DNA from: Lophium mytilinum | Lineage: Eukaryota > Ascomycota > Dothideomycetes > Mytilinidiales > Mytilinidiaceae | Direction of reading: 5' to 3' | Length of the DNA: 64,000 bases | Assembly: GCA_010093605.1 (NCBI GenBank) | Contig: MU004192.1 | Coordinates: forward strand, 447,774-511,773 | Shown here: positions 32,890 to 44,521 of the stretch, in pieces | How the letters are laid out: the number at the start of each line of letters is the position of its first letter | Position numbering within the stretch: position 1 is the stretch's first letter | Program-made: the position numbers and the translations under genes | Notes under the pieces: model-generated | Databases searched by the model: none | What the model was told of the DNA's origin: nothing | The model's input: the letters and a program-made list of their open reading frames with translations, nothing else

Positions 32890-34385
32890 ATGGCAGGCCT
32901 CAATTCAGACTCCAACGGCGTCAAGGTGAATGAAGAGGAGGCGACAGTACATTATCGAGACGCTGCCCGCGACAAGGCTGCCAGAGTCAGCTCCCGTGCT
33001 CCTCCCCCTCGGTACTCAGATGTCTACTCGTCTGGCCCTCTGCACACGATCGTAGGCGTTCGTCTACCCTGCAAACCACCATCGACGCTCTGGGACCTGG
33101 CCGTTGCCGACGGCAAGATTGCTTCGATTGAGCCTTTCGTATCGCACCCTCATGATATCGCTCACCTCCCCGGAGTCCTCGTGGCTACAGAAAGATTGCT
33201 TGCTCCATCACTCTGCCACGCGCATATCCACCTTGACAAGTGCTTCTTGCTGCAGGATCCCAAGTTCCTTGATCTGGAAATAGAGACCGGAGACTTCAAT
33301 GAGGCTATGGAACTGACTACTCAGGCTAAGTCGAGATTCGAGGAAGAAGATCTGCTACGAAGAGGGAGACAGCTAATTGAAGAGAGCATTCATTTCGGCG
33401 TTACCGTCATGCGGGCGTTCGTGGAAGTCGACGGGGATGTCAAATTCAAGTGTCTCGATGCCGGTCTCAAGCTCAAGAAGGAATTCGAAGAGAGGTGCGA
33501 GGTACAGCTGTGTGCCTTTGCACAATTACCGTTGTTCTCTGGCGAAGACGGTGGGGTGGAAATCCGAGACTTGATGTCACAAGCGGCTCATCGTGAAGGA
33601 GTCGATGTCGTTGGGAGTACCCCCTACGTCGAGCAAGATGAGGTTAAGATGAAGATGAATGTTCGCTGGATAAGTATGATGGCTTTGTTCAACGGTAAGC
33701 CGCTCGATCTACACCTGGACTACAATCTCGAGAAAAGCCAAGATCCTCTGATTTGGTCAGCCCTGGAAATCCTCAAAGGACGAAACTGGACAGAAAGAGG
33801 CGGAAAACGCATAACGCTTGGCCACTGCACACGTTTGACCCTCTTTTCACCCGAAGACTGGCGCAAGCTGAAAGACGAGATTAGCGACCTCCCCGTCTCA
33901 TTCGTTGGTCTTCCAACCTCGGACCTCTTCATGATGCGAAACGAGTCCAGGGCCAGAGGTACGCTGCCTATCCCAGAGATGATTCAAGCGTACAAACTAG
34001 ATGGGGCCATTGCCGTAAACAATGTCGGGAATGCGTTTACTCCCCAGGGTAACTGCGATCCTTTGAGTGTTGCTAGCTTGGGCGTTGCTGTATACCAGGC
34101 CGGTACTAAGAAAGATGCCGAGATCTTATATGTGAGTATCCTGGTTGAGGTCTCCTTCAAAATTCCCCAAATAACATTCATCAGGAGTGTGTTTCGTCTC
34201 GAGCGAAAGCCGCGATAGGCGTCCCATCGGCCTCAGTCGACTTTGCTGTCGGAGACCCTGCCGATTTCGTGCTGTTCGATCGACTTGACATCGGATGGCG
34301 CTGTCGAAAAACTATCACAGAGGTGGTCTACGACGCAGGGCCGCATAGACAAACGATACGGCAGGGGAGATTGACTACGACTTAA
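32890..34385 (+). CDS. cytosine-deaminase-like metal-dependent amidohydrolase
   Basis: Two exons, 32890-34131 and 34185-34385 (53-nt intron, GTGAGT donor), encode 480 residues. The ATG at 32890 has a good context (CCATGG). Amidohydrolase-superfamily features are visible: a beta-sandwich front (LWDLAVADGKIASIEPF), the metal site APSLCHAHIHLDKCF, a Glu/His-rich barrel with LDLHLDYN and ITLGHCTRLTLFS, the late Asp in GLPTSDLFMM, and the closing strand GDPADFVLFDR in exon 2. This matches the cytosine deaminase/CodA branch and fungal relatives, which hydrolyse C-N bonds of cyclic amides or amidines at a divalent metal. The exact substrate is unknown. The neighbouring amidase and regulator suggest nitrogen scavenging. 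Confidence 0.85.
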
Positions 34386-34915
34386 AGCACGTGTGCAATT
34401 TTCTAGTACTATTTTGAAATCGAGCGACGCTTTGCTAGAGCTTTGGACTAGATGTGTGTATTCAGGAGCGAGTCCAGCAAAAGGTAGAAGCAACGCAAAA
34501 AAATCAATCCCCATGTTCTTAGCGGGGATCGAACTGGGATATCAAAACATAATGGCAAAACGTAACCACCCAGCTACCACTGCGCTTCTACCCTGTAGAG
34601 TCGCAATTGTTTACGGATCGCTGAGTGGCTACGTTTCTCTGTTGTTAGTTGAATGGTGTCTGAAAATAAGATGTATATAAGATATACTTCAAGATTGGAC
34701 CCTGAGAATCTAAGATCATAAAAAACGCTCGCCGACACGTGTTACGCGCGCCTTGCCTGCATCCAGCTCCCAATGTTTCTTTTTTATATCTTTCTTATTT
34801 CAATCGTGTCCTACTCTTATCTCTGCCGTCGCCTCTCTAGTCCTCTCCGCCGACACCTCAGCCACCTCGCCTCACAGTCACTCTCAAGCATGCCTCGTAA
34901 ATCACAAAATTACGT
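34386..34915. other. convergent intergenic region
   Basis: Lies between the 3' ends of the amidohydrolase (+) and the PNPOx-like gene (-). It contains the tRNA-like unit listed separately. Otherwise there is only an AT-rich stretch with no coding signal. Confidence 0.5.
34495..34620 (-). ncRNA. tRNA-like Pol III unit (degenerate tRNA or SINE fragment)
   Basis: On the minus strand an A-box-like GCGCAGTGGTAGC (34585-34573) is followed 38 nt later by a B-box GTTCGATCC (34534-34526), then a six-pair hairpin (34507-34512 with 34524-34529) and a run of seven T (34503-34497) that would stop RNA polymerase III. The T-arm and acceptor stem do not pair as in a true tRNA, so it is not a working tRNA. 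Candidate only. Confidence 0.3.
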
Positions 34916-35875
34916 TTAAACCTTCGAGTCATTCCTACTCGCAACCCCCACCGCAAAATCCCTCTGCCCCCGACTCCTCCCCTCCACAAACCCCCTCAAC
35001 CCCTCCGGCACCGCCACCCCCGGGGTCAAGCCACTCTCCACCGGCTCGCCCAGCTGCTCCCACAACGGCACGACCCCCGTCCACACGCCTCCCTCCCTCC
35101 CTGGCCCATCCTTCTTCGCATTCCGTGGCTGGATCCCCGGCGGACCTTCACGGAACTTGAAGCTCAGCGTATCGATCTCGACGCGGATGACGAAGACGAG
35201 CGAGACCTGCAGCGAGGCGATCGGGTTTAGCATCTCGTACCGGTTGGGCACGATGTGGTTCGTCACGTCGTGCATGATGCGTAGCTTGGCGGGGCGGGAG
35301 AGGACGCGGTGGCAGGGGCCGTGGACGGTGGCGCTGCGGTAGTTGAAGGTGTGGCCGTTTGGGGCGGAGGAGAGGGCGAGGCCGTCGACTGGGTGAGTAG
35401 GTGTCAGTCGGTGGTGCTTTATGTAGAGCAAGGTAGGTAACGAAGGATATCACGTGTTTTGGTTGCTTGGTCTTGAGAGTGCGATCAGAACTTGAAAAGA
35501 TGGCTTACCTTTCGTAGCTGTTACGCTGACTTTGATTGGCTCGCTCTTCTCGTCATCACTTTTCTTTACTAGTTGCATGAGGGCGGACTGGGGGTGCCCG
35601 TGGAGATACACGGCTGCGTCTGTGCTCTCTGTGTCTTCGTCGATATTGCGGAGCAGAGCGATCATGGGGATGCATTGGGGAAGGCCGTCGCGGTCTACGA
35701 ACGCTATGTGCGCGAAGAAGCTTTGGTCGAAGACGGCGGAGACGGAGTCGATGTCGTACTTTGCCCTTTCCGTGTGGCGGCGGAGTGTGGCTGGCTGCAT
35801 TATTGTGACGCAGCGCGTAGTGAAGGGTAGTTTGTTGAGGGATTGGAGGAATTGGTGTCGTTTGAGTGGTATCAT
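34916..35875 (-). CDS. PNPOx-like flavin-nucleotide-binding protein
   Basis: Exons 35875-35509 and 35388-34916, with a 120-nt intron (GTAAGC to CAG, phase 1), give 279 residues from the first in-frame ATG. An inner ATG at 35800 (MQPATLRRHTERAKYD) would give 254 and fits the family's usual start better; the extra front is basic and hydrophobic. Family marks of the pyridoxamine-phosphate-oxidase-like split-barrel (FMN-binding) group are FFAHIAFVDRDGLPQCIPM, AVYLHGHPQSALMQ, then, after the intron, VDGLALSSAPNGHTFNYRS and FVIRVEIDTLSFKFREGPPG. These proteins bind FMN or a related cofactor in the cytosol; most fungal members are uncharacterised. It is convergent with the amidohydrolase gene. Confidence 0.85.
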
Positions 35876-36125
35876 GAATGGTAGAGCTATTGGTTTGAGA
35901 AGTGAGATTCGCGTTACATGGTTGTGAGTCACCCATTTAGGAAAAATTTAAGCTATCGAGAGCATTTCCGCGGACTTGGTCGATTGGAGTCAGGGAGTTC
36001 GCATTCGATGCTGATTGATGCTAAATTCATAAGATGTGGACAGTCACTTGAATTCTACGTCTCGCAGCATTGGCTCACTCGAAGCGACTGAAAACTAGTT
36101 ACTATATAGCAGGGCAATCAAATAT

Positions 36126-37805
36126 CTATATTGGTACGCATTCCCCAGGGTATCTCTCCGCTAATTCCATCCACGTAACCTCCTCCCCACTATCCAGCGA
36201 CGGCCACACCCTATTCACGACAAATCTTTTCGTTGTGTCCGTGGTAAAAGTATTCCGGCTACCGTACATCCCTTCAAAAAGATCCAAAGCCATCCTTCTA
36301 TCATCATGTCTCTTAAACTCGCATGCAGCAATCAGGGTTGGTAGTAACGAAAGGCGAAGCCATGAAAAGGGGCCAGTCAGATGAGCAAAGATTTCGTACG
36401 CAAGAGAGAGAGCAAGACTATCGGCTGATTCCGAGTGGCCAGGCGAGTAAAGGAGTCGATGGAGATACAGAAGCCCAGCACTGCGATAAGTAGCAGCATG
36501 GCGGAAGAACTTCTGAGATGAACTTCCGGAAAAGTTGGGGACGGATGGGGGATGCCAGGAATCTAGTCGAGCTCGCAAAGCTGCTGCTCGGGAGTGCAAT
36601 ATCGCTATTTCCAACGAATTTTGTGCCTGGGATGTGGTCATTGTTGCTTCAGCTCCGGCTGAAAGTAGGTCAGATCCTAAAGAGTGAGGTGACACAGTCC
36701 GTTTCATGTCTTCAGCCAGGCCACATATTTCTTCCCAAAGAGGCATAATTGTCATCGTAAACCCCATGAAGCGGTCGGCAGTGTTGTAGCATTCTGAGTC
36801 CAACCACACCGAGCAAGCAATGGATGGTCGCCGTCTTTGAGTAATCGCAATCATCATCTCCTGACGGGCAAGTCCTCGAAGAAAGAACTTTGAAGTGGCG
36901 CTGAGGATAGACCCTGTGCTAAGATACTGATTGACAAATACAGCGGTCGTACTATGCAGTATTTGCAGAGAGAGATCGCCAGGGCCGTAGTTGGTGTCAA
37001 TGAGCTCTAAGCCACAGATACCCAGAATAATTGCCAAAACTAACTCGATGTTCTGGGGAATCTCATTCCTGGACCTGATTCTGGCTAATGTTTTTGCCCT
37101 CTTGTCTAATGCTCGCACAAGCGATGAAGACTGGCCCATACGGTGCAGATAGACCTGACCTATGCCGCAAAGTACATCCCTCATGGCCTCTGGGTTTTGC
37201 TGGAAGACTGAAAGAAAATGCATGTTCATGTCTTTCACGAACTCGGGTTCTGACCCAATCACTAGCTCATGCGGATGGCGATCGAAATAAGCACATAGAC
37301 CTAGCCTATCTTCCGGAGAGCAATCGCCTATGGGGAACGGTGATAGGTTAATAGTGGCTGATAGATCTGATATCGCCAACTCCCAACTATCTGGTCGTAT
37401 AGCCACGATTTCTGTTGGATCTTCATCTTCGGGCTGTTCTGGGAGACTGAATGGACTTGAACCGTCCGATTCTCGCGGTGAAGTCGACTGAGTCGAATCA
37501 CTTTCACTTTTCCTTCTCTTTGCGCGCCTGTCATATTCATTGTTGCTTTCATGCTTCTGCTGATCGTGAACCGTAATGATTGACTTCCATTTAATATTCC
37601 TCTTCCTTGGCACTCGAATTAGAATGATGACTATAGGAATTCAAAGACTTCAAAAGTTCGTTCGACGTACCGTCCTTCTGTCAAACGCATACCCTTGACA
37701 TCGCCTGCCACGCCGTTCGCAAGTACCGCAGGTAGGAACAGCCTCGTCACACTTCACTTTTGCACGCCGACAGTCAACACAGCCGGTTCTTGATCGACGT
37801 TGCAT
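36126..37805 (-). CDS. Zn2Cys6 transcription factor with fungal-specific regulatory domain
   Basis: Two exons, 37805-37671 and 37601-36126, encode about 536 residues. The first exon opens MQRRSRTG and carries the binuclear zinc cluster CVDCRRAKVKCDEAVPTC followed by GTCERRGRRCQGY: six cysteines in the canonical spacing. The 69-nt intron has a GTACGT donor, and the acceptor AAG at 37602 is the one that keeps frame. Exon 2 begins RNIKWKSI, then a Ser-rich linker, then the helical PF11951-type regulatory domain starting around INLSPFPIGDCSPEDRLGLC. Such proteins bind CGG-type half-sites and usually control nearby catabolic or secondary-metabolism genes. It is divergent from the amidase, with 605 bp between starts, a common regulator-target layout. 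Confidence 0.88.
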
Positions 37806-38410
37806 GATAGAATAATTATGAGGTTGTCCGATAGCAGTCTCGGTCCTGCCGATTACTATGCTCTCTCGTTTCCAGGGAATGGGATAATCCCAGCACAAAT
37901 TAACGCATGGGAATGTGGAAGTGCGAGTTGGAAGAGGAAGCAGTAAAGTTCGACGTGGTTGAGAAGGGACTAAGTCAAGTTAGCTAGGGCTCACTATTCC
38001 TAGTTAGGCATCCCGTACCGTCGAAGCTACCGAATCCCGTATTCTTTAAGCTATCGATAGCAAACGTCTCCACTCCTCCCACCTTTCACTCACCTCCCAT
38101 GTAATTCCGATGCTCGGAGTATGCACCAGTCTGGTGACAGCGTGTGGGAGCTCCAAGCTGTTGCATACCTGCTGATTGGCTGACCGGAACTCCATAACCT
38201 TTTCTTATCAATCAATCTAATCTCATTTCACGTCGTCAACCTCTACAAGTCCTAATTTATCTGATCTTTCGCCAATTGACGCCCTGAAGTCACAAGCCCT
38301 AGCCATTAGTTTGCTGACACTGCTGAACGCCGTGTAGAGTGCTTCAAAGGACTTTTGAACCTTGCTTAAGTAACTTACATTTTTTCTTACCCTTTCTCTA
38401 TACCATCTCA
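37806..38410. promoter_or_regulatory. shared promoter of Zn2Cys6 regulator and amidase
   Basis: A 605-bp divergent intergenic region. It has a direct repeat TCCCGTA at 38011-38017 and 38035-38041, with two TACCG pentamers between (38016-38020, 38028-38032). These are CCG-containing half-sites of the kind Zn2Cys6 proteins recognise. Binding by the neighbouring regulator is a guess. Confidence 0.35.
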
Positions 38411-40139
38411 ATGGCCGTCAAAGCATGGCAAGATATCGCCGCAGCGAAGAAAAAGGAGCAAATCTCGCGCATTCCACTAGAATGGAGACTCTCAGACTCG
38501 CAACTACCTCCAAAAGGAACCACTGACCTTCGACCATTCGCCGCATCCTGCGGCGTCCTCACCGAGAAAGAGTGGGCGATCACCGGAGAAACGCACGACG
38601 CCACATCACTATCAGCAAAGCTCGCAGATGGCAGCTTCACAGCCCTGGAAGTCGTCACAGCTTTTTGCAAGCGAGCAGCAATCGCACAGCAGCTCTGCAA
38701 CTGCCTGACAGAGATCATGTTTCTAGATGCCCTCGAGGAAGCGAAAAAGCTCGATGCGCATTTCAAAGAGACCGGCAAGCCACTGGGCCCTCTCCACGGC
38801 ATCCCCATGACATTCAAAGAATGCTTCCACACCAAGGGCTACGACGCCAGCGACGGATACATCTCCCGCTGCTTCGCCCCCTCAACCTACAACTCCTACC
38901 TCATCCAGCTCGTGCGCTCAGCCGGCGCTGTCGTCATCGCCAAAACCAACGTCCCGCAGACCATGCTCGTCGCCGAAGCCCACAACAACGTGTTCGGCCA
39001 GACGAAGAACCCCGTAGTCTCCCACCTAACCTGCGGAGGAAGCAGCGGGGGAGAAGGCAGCTTGATGGCCTTTGGAGGCAGCGCGATAGGCATCGGCACC
39101 GATGTGGCTGGTTCTATCAGGATCCCCGCGGCCGCCAACGGCGTCTACGGCTTCAAGCCCTCTTTCGGTCTCCTTCCTATGCTTGGCTACGCAAATTCCA
39201 ACTGGGCCGGCATGAACACTGGCATCCCCGCTGTCTGCGGCCCCCTCACCCGTTCTATGCGCGACCTCTCCCTCCTGACACGCGTCGTGCGCGACAAGAA
39301 GCCATGGCTCACCGACCCCTCCATCATGCCGCACGTCTACGAAGCCGGCACTTCCTCAAGGAAGCCGGTAGTCGGCGTCATCCGCCAAAGCAGCTTAACA
39401 GTGCACCCACCCATCCACCGCGCCATCTCCGAAGCCGCAGCCAAGCTCAAAGCAGCCGGGTTCGAGGTCAAAGAGTTCGTGCAGCCGTCGACATTCGCGG
39501 AAATCCGGAAAGTTGCTGCGGAGCTGTTTACCATCGATGGGATGTCATATGCGAAACGCGAGTTGGAGAAGGCTGGGGAGCCTCCGGTGGCGTCGGTCAA
39601 CAAGATCGGGTTTTGGGAGATGCCGCGGAAGGAGCCGGAGGAGGTGTGGGAGTGGAATGCGAAGAAGGGGGCGTTGCAGAAGGAGATGGTGGATGCGTGG
39701 CGGCAGCAGGGGGTTGATGTGGTGTTGTGTCCTGCTGGGCCGTTTACAGCTGTGAAACCGGATGATTGGCGGATTGATATGTATACGGTCTGGGTTAATG
39801 TTATGGATGTAAGCTTTGCACTTAGGACGGTTACGAGAGAGTGCTAATAAGACTTATCAGTTCCCCGCTGTCATTGTCCCTTACGACACAGTGGATCCGG
39901 AGAAGGACAAGAAGTATGAAGACTTCAAGTCCATGTCTGCACTCGACGCTGAAATACAAGCTATGTGTAAGCCTCTGCAGACCCTGTAACCCAAGAGCAT
40001 TGTCAGCTGACTTGACGGTTTTGCAGATGATCCAAAGGAAATGGCTGGTGCGCCGATCGCGTTACAGCTTGTTGGGCAGCGCTTAGAAGACGAGCAACTT
40101 TTGGAGGACGTGAAGGTAATTGATAAGGTCTTGAGATAG
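38411..40139 (+). CDS. amidase (amidase-signature family, acetamidase/FAAH-like)
   Basis: Exons 38411-39808, 39861-39966 and 40027-40139 give 538 residues, the normal size for fungal acetamidase-type enzymes. The amidase signature is complete: catalytic Lys in LHGIPMTFKECF, the cis-Ser in CGGSSGGEGSLMAFGGSAIG, and the nucleophile Ser in GTDVAGSIRIPAAANGVYGFKP-type sequence (about residues 230-255). The C-terminal exons add FPAVIVPYD and GAPIALQLVGQRLEDEQLL, the standard family end. The reaction is hydrolysis of a carboxamide to acid and ammonia. Introns are 52 and 60 nt. It is divergent from a Zn2Cys6 factor. The nearest functional idea is use of amides as a nitrogen or carbon source. Confidence 0.92.
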
Positions 40140-40353
40140 TGACTTTTGCGAGAATGGCAGTGCTACTGGTTCGGCTTCAACAGCCTTTAAGCGGTAAACC
40201 CCTGCAGATCGAATCTGACCGTTTGAAACCGCTCTGAACTGCGTTGTGTTGACGTTTACACCTTATTTGAATCTAGGAGACTGCAACGGGCAATCTGGAC
40301 AGTGGCGGGCAAAAGTGCAAGAACTTATGTCCTGGCGCTGTAAACAACGAGAT

Positions 40354-41763
40354 TCAATGATCTTCATCGTCCGACCTGTCCAAAATATCATCCAAACTAC
40401 CATCATCACTATGCGCAACACGATGCATCCTCTCCCAAGTAGCAGCACTAGCTCCAGGGTCATCGCTGTCATACGCAATATCACTATCCGGATCCGCATC
40501 TCTCTCCAAGCCCACCTTCAAGCCGTCTATGAGCTCCGTAAGCAAATCAGGCATCGTCCATTTCTCGTCGTAGTCGTCCTGGTCGTTCACACTTAGATAA
40601 TGACACCAGTAATCCGAAAAGGGAAACGTAACCCTCTCGTCCCCTTGCGTTGGGAACTCCAAGCGCAGAGCCTCAAGTTGCAACGATTCGCGGAAGGTCT
40701 CGAAAAGCGCGCGCCATGTACCGTGGTGCATTCTTGAGCATTCGAAGCGGAGTATACAAAGGGTATTTTTGTGCTTGGTGACTAGGTTCGCGAGGTCCTC
40801 TTCGTCGAACTGGGCACCGACGAAGTGGAGCTTTCTGAGCTTTGGGAGGTAAACCGTGTTGGCGATGGACCGGACGATGTCAATGCAGTATCTAGAGCCA
40901 TAGGCGATAGCGTCGATGTGGAGGGTGAGAGACTCTAGGGCTGGAGCTGCGGCAAGGAATTGGGATATGCCGTTCTCCCAGCCCGGAAGTCTCGAGCGGC
41001 CGTGGTATGAAGCGCTGATCCACAATTCGAGAGAGCGTAGGCGGACGAAAGATTGTTTCAACCCTTCTAATCTCGGCAAATTGACATAGAAAGCGTCATG
41101 AGACACGACGGCCCCTGATCGAGAGCACCGATACACCCCAGGCTTTTCGACAGTCTTGAGCTTCTCCAGCGTGAGCCTACTCTCTATGATTGCGGTCAGG
41201 ATTTGCTGAAAGCAACAGGATGCATATGCAACCCGAGAAGACTTTTTGAATGTCCTCGTGGAGGTCGGTGATACCGTTTCCTGGTAGAAGCGTATGGTTT
41301 CGAGCTTAGGGAAATTCCTAAAGGCTTCGATGAGCATTTCACTAAGGATGCCCTCGTTCATACGCCCGGTCGCTTCGGCCTGTGCCATCAATGCCTCGTG
41401 AAATTCGCGCTTTGCTCTGGCTGTTGATGCATTTGGGTTTCTTCGCTCGACTTCCTCCTGAGGTAGCATTATGAGATCCTGGGTTGTATTAACGGCGTCT
41501 TCTGGGCGCACATCAGCTGCGAAGTCTAGTTCTCGCATTGTCGATCCGAACTCCACATGTTTGGAGATTGAGACGATATTCTCAAGAGATGGTAAGGTTA
41601 GGATGCAAACCCGCTTAGAACAGAATGCGATGCCAAAAGAATGAAGCGACGATGCGTAGACGGCTTTGCATGATAGACGCAGAGAGCTAAATTCCTCGAG
41701 TGAGAGATCGCTGGTGATCAGATCAAGCAGTTCCGTCGGAATTTTTTCAATAGAAGTGGCCAT
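40354..41763 (-). CDS. F-box protein
   Basis: An intronless frame of 469 residues. The N-terminal F-box is clear: SIEKIPTELLDLITSDLSLE then FSSLRLSCKAVYASSL. The rest is a leucine-rich, repeat-like region (LEGLKQSFVRLRSLELWI, ALESLTLHIDAIAYGS, LPKLRKLHFVGAQFDEED, LQLEALRLEFP) and an acidic end rich in Asp/Ser. F-box proteins link substrates to SCF ubiquitin ligases through Skp1; the substrate is unknown. Such genes are numerous in fungi. It is convergent with the amidase, about 215 bp apart. Confidence 0.85.
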   Translation of the reverse strand: MATSIEKIPTELLDLITSDLSLEEFSSLRLSCKAVYASSLHSFGIAFCSKRVCILTLPSLENIVSISKHVEFGSTMRELDFAADVRPEDAVNTTQDLIMLPQEEVERRNPNASTARAKREFHEALMAQAEATGRMNEGILSEMLIEAFRNFPKLETIRFYQETVSPTSTRTFKKSSRVAYASCCFQQILTAIIESRLTLEKLKTVEKPGVYRCSRSGAVVSHDAFYVNLPRLEGLKQSFVRLRSLELWISASYHGRSRLPGWENGISQFLAAAPALESLTLHIDAIAYGSRYCIDIVRSIANTVYLPKLRKLHFVGAQFDEEDLANLVTKHKNTLCILRFECSRMHHGTWRALFETFRESLQLEALRLEFPTQGDERVTFPFSDYWCHYLSVNDQDDYDEKWTMPDLLTELIDGLKVGLERDADPDSDIAYDSDDPGASAATWERMHRVAHSDDGSLDDILDRSDDEDH

Positions 41764-42367
41764 GTTTCAAGGATGCCGTACTGGGATGTGGTATCGTGGT
41801 CGCTGTAGGTGGATGGTAGGAGTGGAGCGACGGGATCTGCGAATCTTGTCTCAGATCATTATATAGGTTTAGTCCGAAGCTAGCCCTCCCTGGCTGTATT
41901 GAGCATGAAGCGGTACAACGCTGTAATATCGTCTAGCGCGGCTTCATGAGCTATCAGACTTTTCAAGATTGTCGCTCTTGGATTTGCTATGATGGGTTGA
42001 AGGTTTCAGACGGTAGTAGAGCAGTGTAGAGTTTGGTTTATATGATTCATAGTATCTTCTTGCTATCCTCTTATGGTTATAGATATCCTAGGGCGTGAGA
42101 TACGTTACCAACCACAAGTCCGCCGCTAATGATCCGATCAACTCCAGTATATGCAGTTAAGGAAATGGGATAGAGGTGGAAGACGCCATGCCAGCCAAAT
42201 GTCGTGAACTCCGCCACCTTTTGAGGTAGCACTTCCAACACCGTTGCTCGCAATATAATCAAAGATACTCCCCCGAAACGAGACCCAGCTCATGTTCCTC
42301 GAGTAGACCAAGCGCCTCCAGAAACCAACGAAATCGAGCCAACCGCCTGAAATCGTGTAGGACACAC
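41764..42367. other. intergenic region
   Basis: Upstream of the F-box gene and downstream of the ING/PHD gene, both on the minus strand. No domain-bearing frame or repeat recognised. Confidence 0.5.
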
Positions 42368-44521
42368 CTAAGCTCTGCTGCCTGGCCGACTCTTCTTCTC
42401 TTTCCGCGCAACAGTCGCTTCCTTACAGGAATCGCTACAGTACCATTTGGTCCTTGAATTCGGCGGCTTGTCTAGGTTGACACACGCAAGATGGAACCAC
42501 TCTCTCGGACAGGTGTCGTTGTCACACGCAACCATCTCACCATAGCTGACTTCGTTGCAGTAGCAATACCTTGGCTCGTCGCCGTCTTCGCCAACCTCAT
42601 CGCTAAGCTCAGCGGCCGGACTTGACGCTGTTTCATCGTCCATCTCAATCGAGTTCTTAGCAGCGGCAAGAGAAGTCTGCGATATCGATGCGCCTTTCTT
42701 GTGGGACCGCTTCGACGGGTTTCCACTTGTGGTTGTTTCGGACGAGGCGTGCGAGCCACCGTTGTTCGCCGCACGGGTGCTGCGACTACGGGCCATGGGA
42801 ATCTCTGGGAATGCTGAGCCGATGGGCGTGGCGGTTTTGGAAGTGCGACCAGCACGAGTTGTAATAGGTGCCGGATGAGGAGGGTCGAGGTCGGGCGTAT
42901 CCGCGTCTGGGACATCCACCTCTTCGCGCTTGAAGGTCGCAGAGTCGAATGCTCCGTTGCTTTCCGTCGCTTCATTTGGAGTGTATCCTTCTTTTGCTGA
43001 GAGAGCTGGTTTGCTAATGCCTGCAGCTAGCTCCAGCTCTTGTATCGCATTGCTTCCCGTAGCTGCCGGTCGATTCGAGTGGGCGGAGGAGGGACGGCGG
43101 CCGCGAGCAGCGTCTAGGACTGCGGAGTGCACGGAGTTGGCATTTGAGTTCTGTCGCGCACGTGAAGACTGCGGTCGTTGCGCAGCAGCAATCACCTCTC
43201 GAGATGATGCGAAGGTTCCTGCGAGGGGTGACGAGGCGACAGGTGGTGAGTGAGCGCCCAGGGCAGCACTGAGTTGGTGTGTTAGTCGAGGTGACTCAAC
43301 TGGTGGCTTTGGGAGTGCTAACCGTTTCTTCGCTTGAGTTGGCCCAGGAGCAGCTCTGGGTTTCTTCCTCCCATCAATAGCTGGTGTTTCCCGCGGACTT
43401 GCTCCACTTCGTCCGCCAGCAGCAGCGGCGTTCAAGGCACTGCTTATCGATCGTTCCATAGTCGGGGCTGCCGCTGCCAATGCTTTCTCGGTCTTCTTCT
43501 GCTTGCGCGGCTGCACAGCTCCATTGCTCGATATGCCCAGACCGTATGCCCTTGGTTCCGCAGCCGATGCTGCGTCAGCAGCGATTCTGCGAGCTTTTGT
43601 CTGTATCTTCTTGGCGGGCCTGGAGTCATCGAAATCGGAGTCGAGGTGCTGATTGCGACTACGCTTGTTGGCCATCATAGCTTCGCGACGAGCTTCACTG
43701 CGCAGAGCAGCAGCGTCGACCTCGTGGATAGCGGCAGCGGCAGCAGCCAGGTTGTTCGCCGATGCGACCTCTCGCCTTGATCGCTCAATTGTTGTGCCAC
43801 CCTTCTTCTTCTCCTCTTTATCTGCGTATGCCCAATGGTTGGGATTGCCGTAGCGGGCCTCCTCACTGATCTCGCTGTCGATGTGGGGGTAGGAGCTGTT
43901 CATGCGGGTCAGGCCCTTGTCCTTCGTGTTCGTTGCGGCGGTAAGAACGACGAGCTTCTCATCAAGTGTAGGAAGCATGGAGCTCATTATTGCGCGCAGT
44001 CGGAAGAACTTCTGTCGGTGGCGCAGGTCGGCCTGCTCTTGGGCAGGGAGGGTGTCGAAATTCTCGGGGAAGAGCTCAATCATGAGCTGCTGATGGCGCA
44101 TGCCGGCATCTGTGTGGACGGAGCCGCTGGTACTACCATTCATGCTGTTGTCTCTGCTCAGGCCGTGTGGTTGTGTCTGACGTCGCTGGGCGAGCGATGG
44201 GACGGGCATCTGGGCGATTTCGTCGAGCAAGAGCTGGAGCAGAGAGGCGGGGTCGTGGATTTTGGCCTCAACCTCTTTGAACATGGAGAAGTGCTTGATC
44301 AGCTCCTTCGGAAAGGCATCGACGGCGTCTGTGAAGTGTGTAAGGGCTGGGAGGAAGCCCGGGGCGGGAGGCGTCTGCTCGGTGTCGCCCAGGGCAGACA
44401 GACGGCCAGCGAAAGTGCGAGCATAGTAATTCTGAGGGCGAGCGATGCTCGAACGCGGCTGTCGAGCTGATTGACGGCGGTCTGAGGCCGCAGTAGCCAT
44501 GGAGGTGCGCGCGGGAGGCAT
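42368..44521 (-). CDS. ING-family chromatin protein with C-terminal PHD finger (Pho23/Yng-like)
   Basis: An intronless frame of 717 residues. The N-terminal ING domain spans about residues 55-200 ([39 protein letters not shown]). A long Ala/Ser-rich, partly basic linker follows. The C-terminal PHD finger has the C4HC3 pattern [36 protein letters not shown] and WYCSDSC, with the ING-type methyl-lysine pocket ([13 protein letters not shown]). ING PHD fingers read H3K4me3 and sit in histone acetyltransferase (NuA4, NuA3) or Rpd3L deacetylase complexes. The long linker favours Pho23, but this is not decisive. It is nuclear. Confidence 0.88.
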   Translation of the reverse strand: MPPARTSMATAASDRRQSARQPRSSIARPQNYYARTFAGRLSALGDTEQTPPAPGFLPALTHFTDAVDAFPKELIKHFSMFKEVEAKIHDPASLLQLLLDEIAQMPVPSLAQRRQTQPHGLSRDNSMNGSTSGSVHTDAGMRHQQLMIELFPENFDTLPAQEQADLRHRQKFFRLRAIMSSMLPTLDEKLVVLTAATNTKDKGLTRMNSSYPHIDSEISEEARYGNPNHWAYADKEEKKKGGTTIERSRREVASANNLAAAAAAIHEVDAAALRSEARREAMMANKRSRNQHLDSDFDDSRPAKKIQTKARRIAADAASAAEPRAYGLGISSNGAVQPRKQKKTEKALAAAAPTMERSISSALNAAAAGGRSGASPRETPAIDGRKKPRAAPGPTQAKKRLALPKPPVESPRLTHQLSAALGAHSPPVASSPLAGTFASSREVIAAAQRPQSSRARQNSNANSVHSAVLDAARGRRPSSAHSNRPAATGSNAIQELELAAGISKPALSAKEGYTPNEATESNGAFDSATFKREEVDVPDADTPDLDPPHPAPITTRAGRTSKTATPIGSAFPEIPMARSRSTRAANNGGSHASSETTTSGNPSKRSHKKGASISQTSLAAAKNSIEMDDETASSPAAELSDEVGEDGDEPRYCYCNEVSYGEMVACDNDTCPREWFHLACVNLDKPPNSRTKWYCSDSCKEATVARKEKKSRPGSRA

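Noticed and set aside
38572-39717. 381-codon alternate frame inside the amidase gene
   Set aside because: Arg/His-rich shadow of the amidase frame, which carries the complete amidase signature.
42368-44521. Long open frames on the plus strand opposite the ING/PHD gene (for example 43835-44470)
   Set aside because: Mirror frames created by the composition of the real gene.
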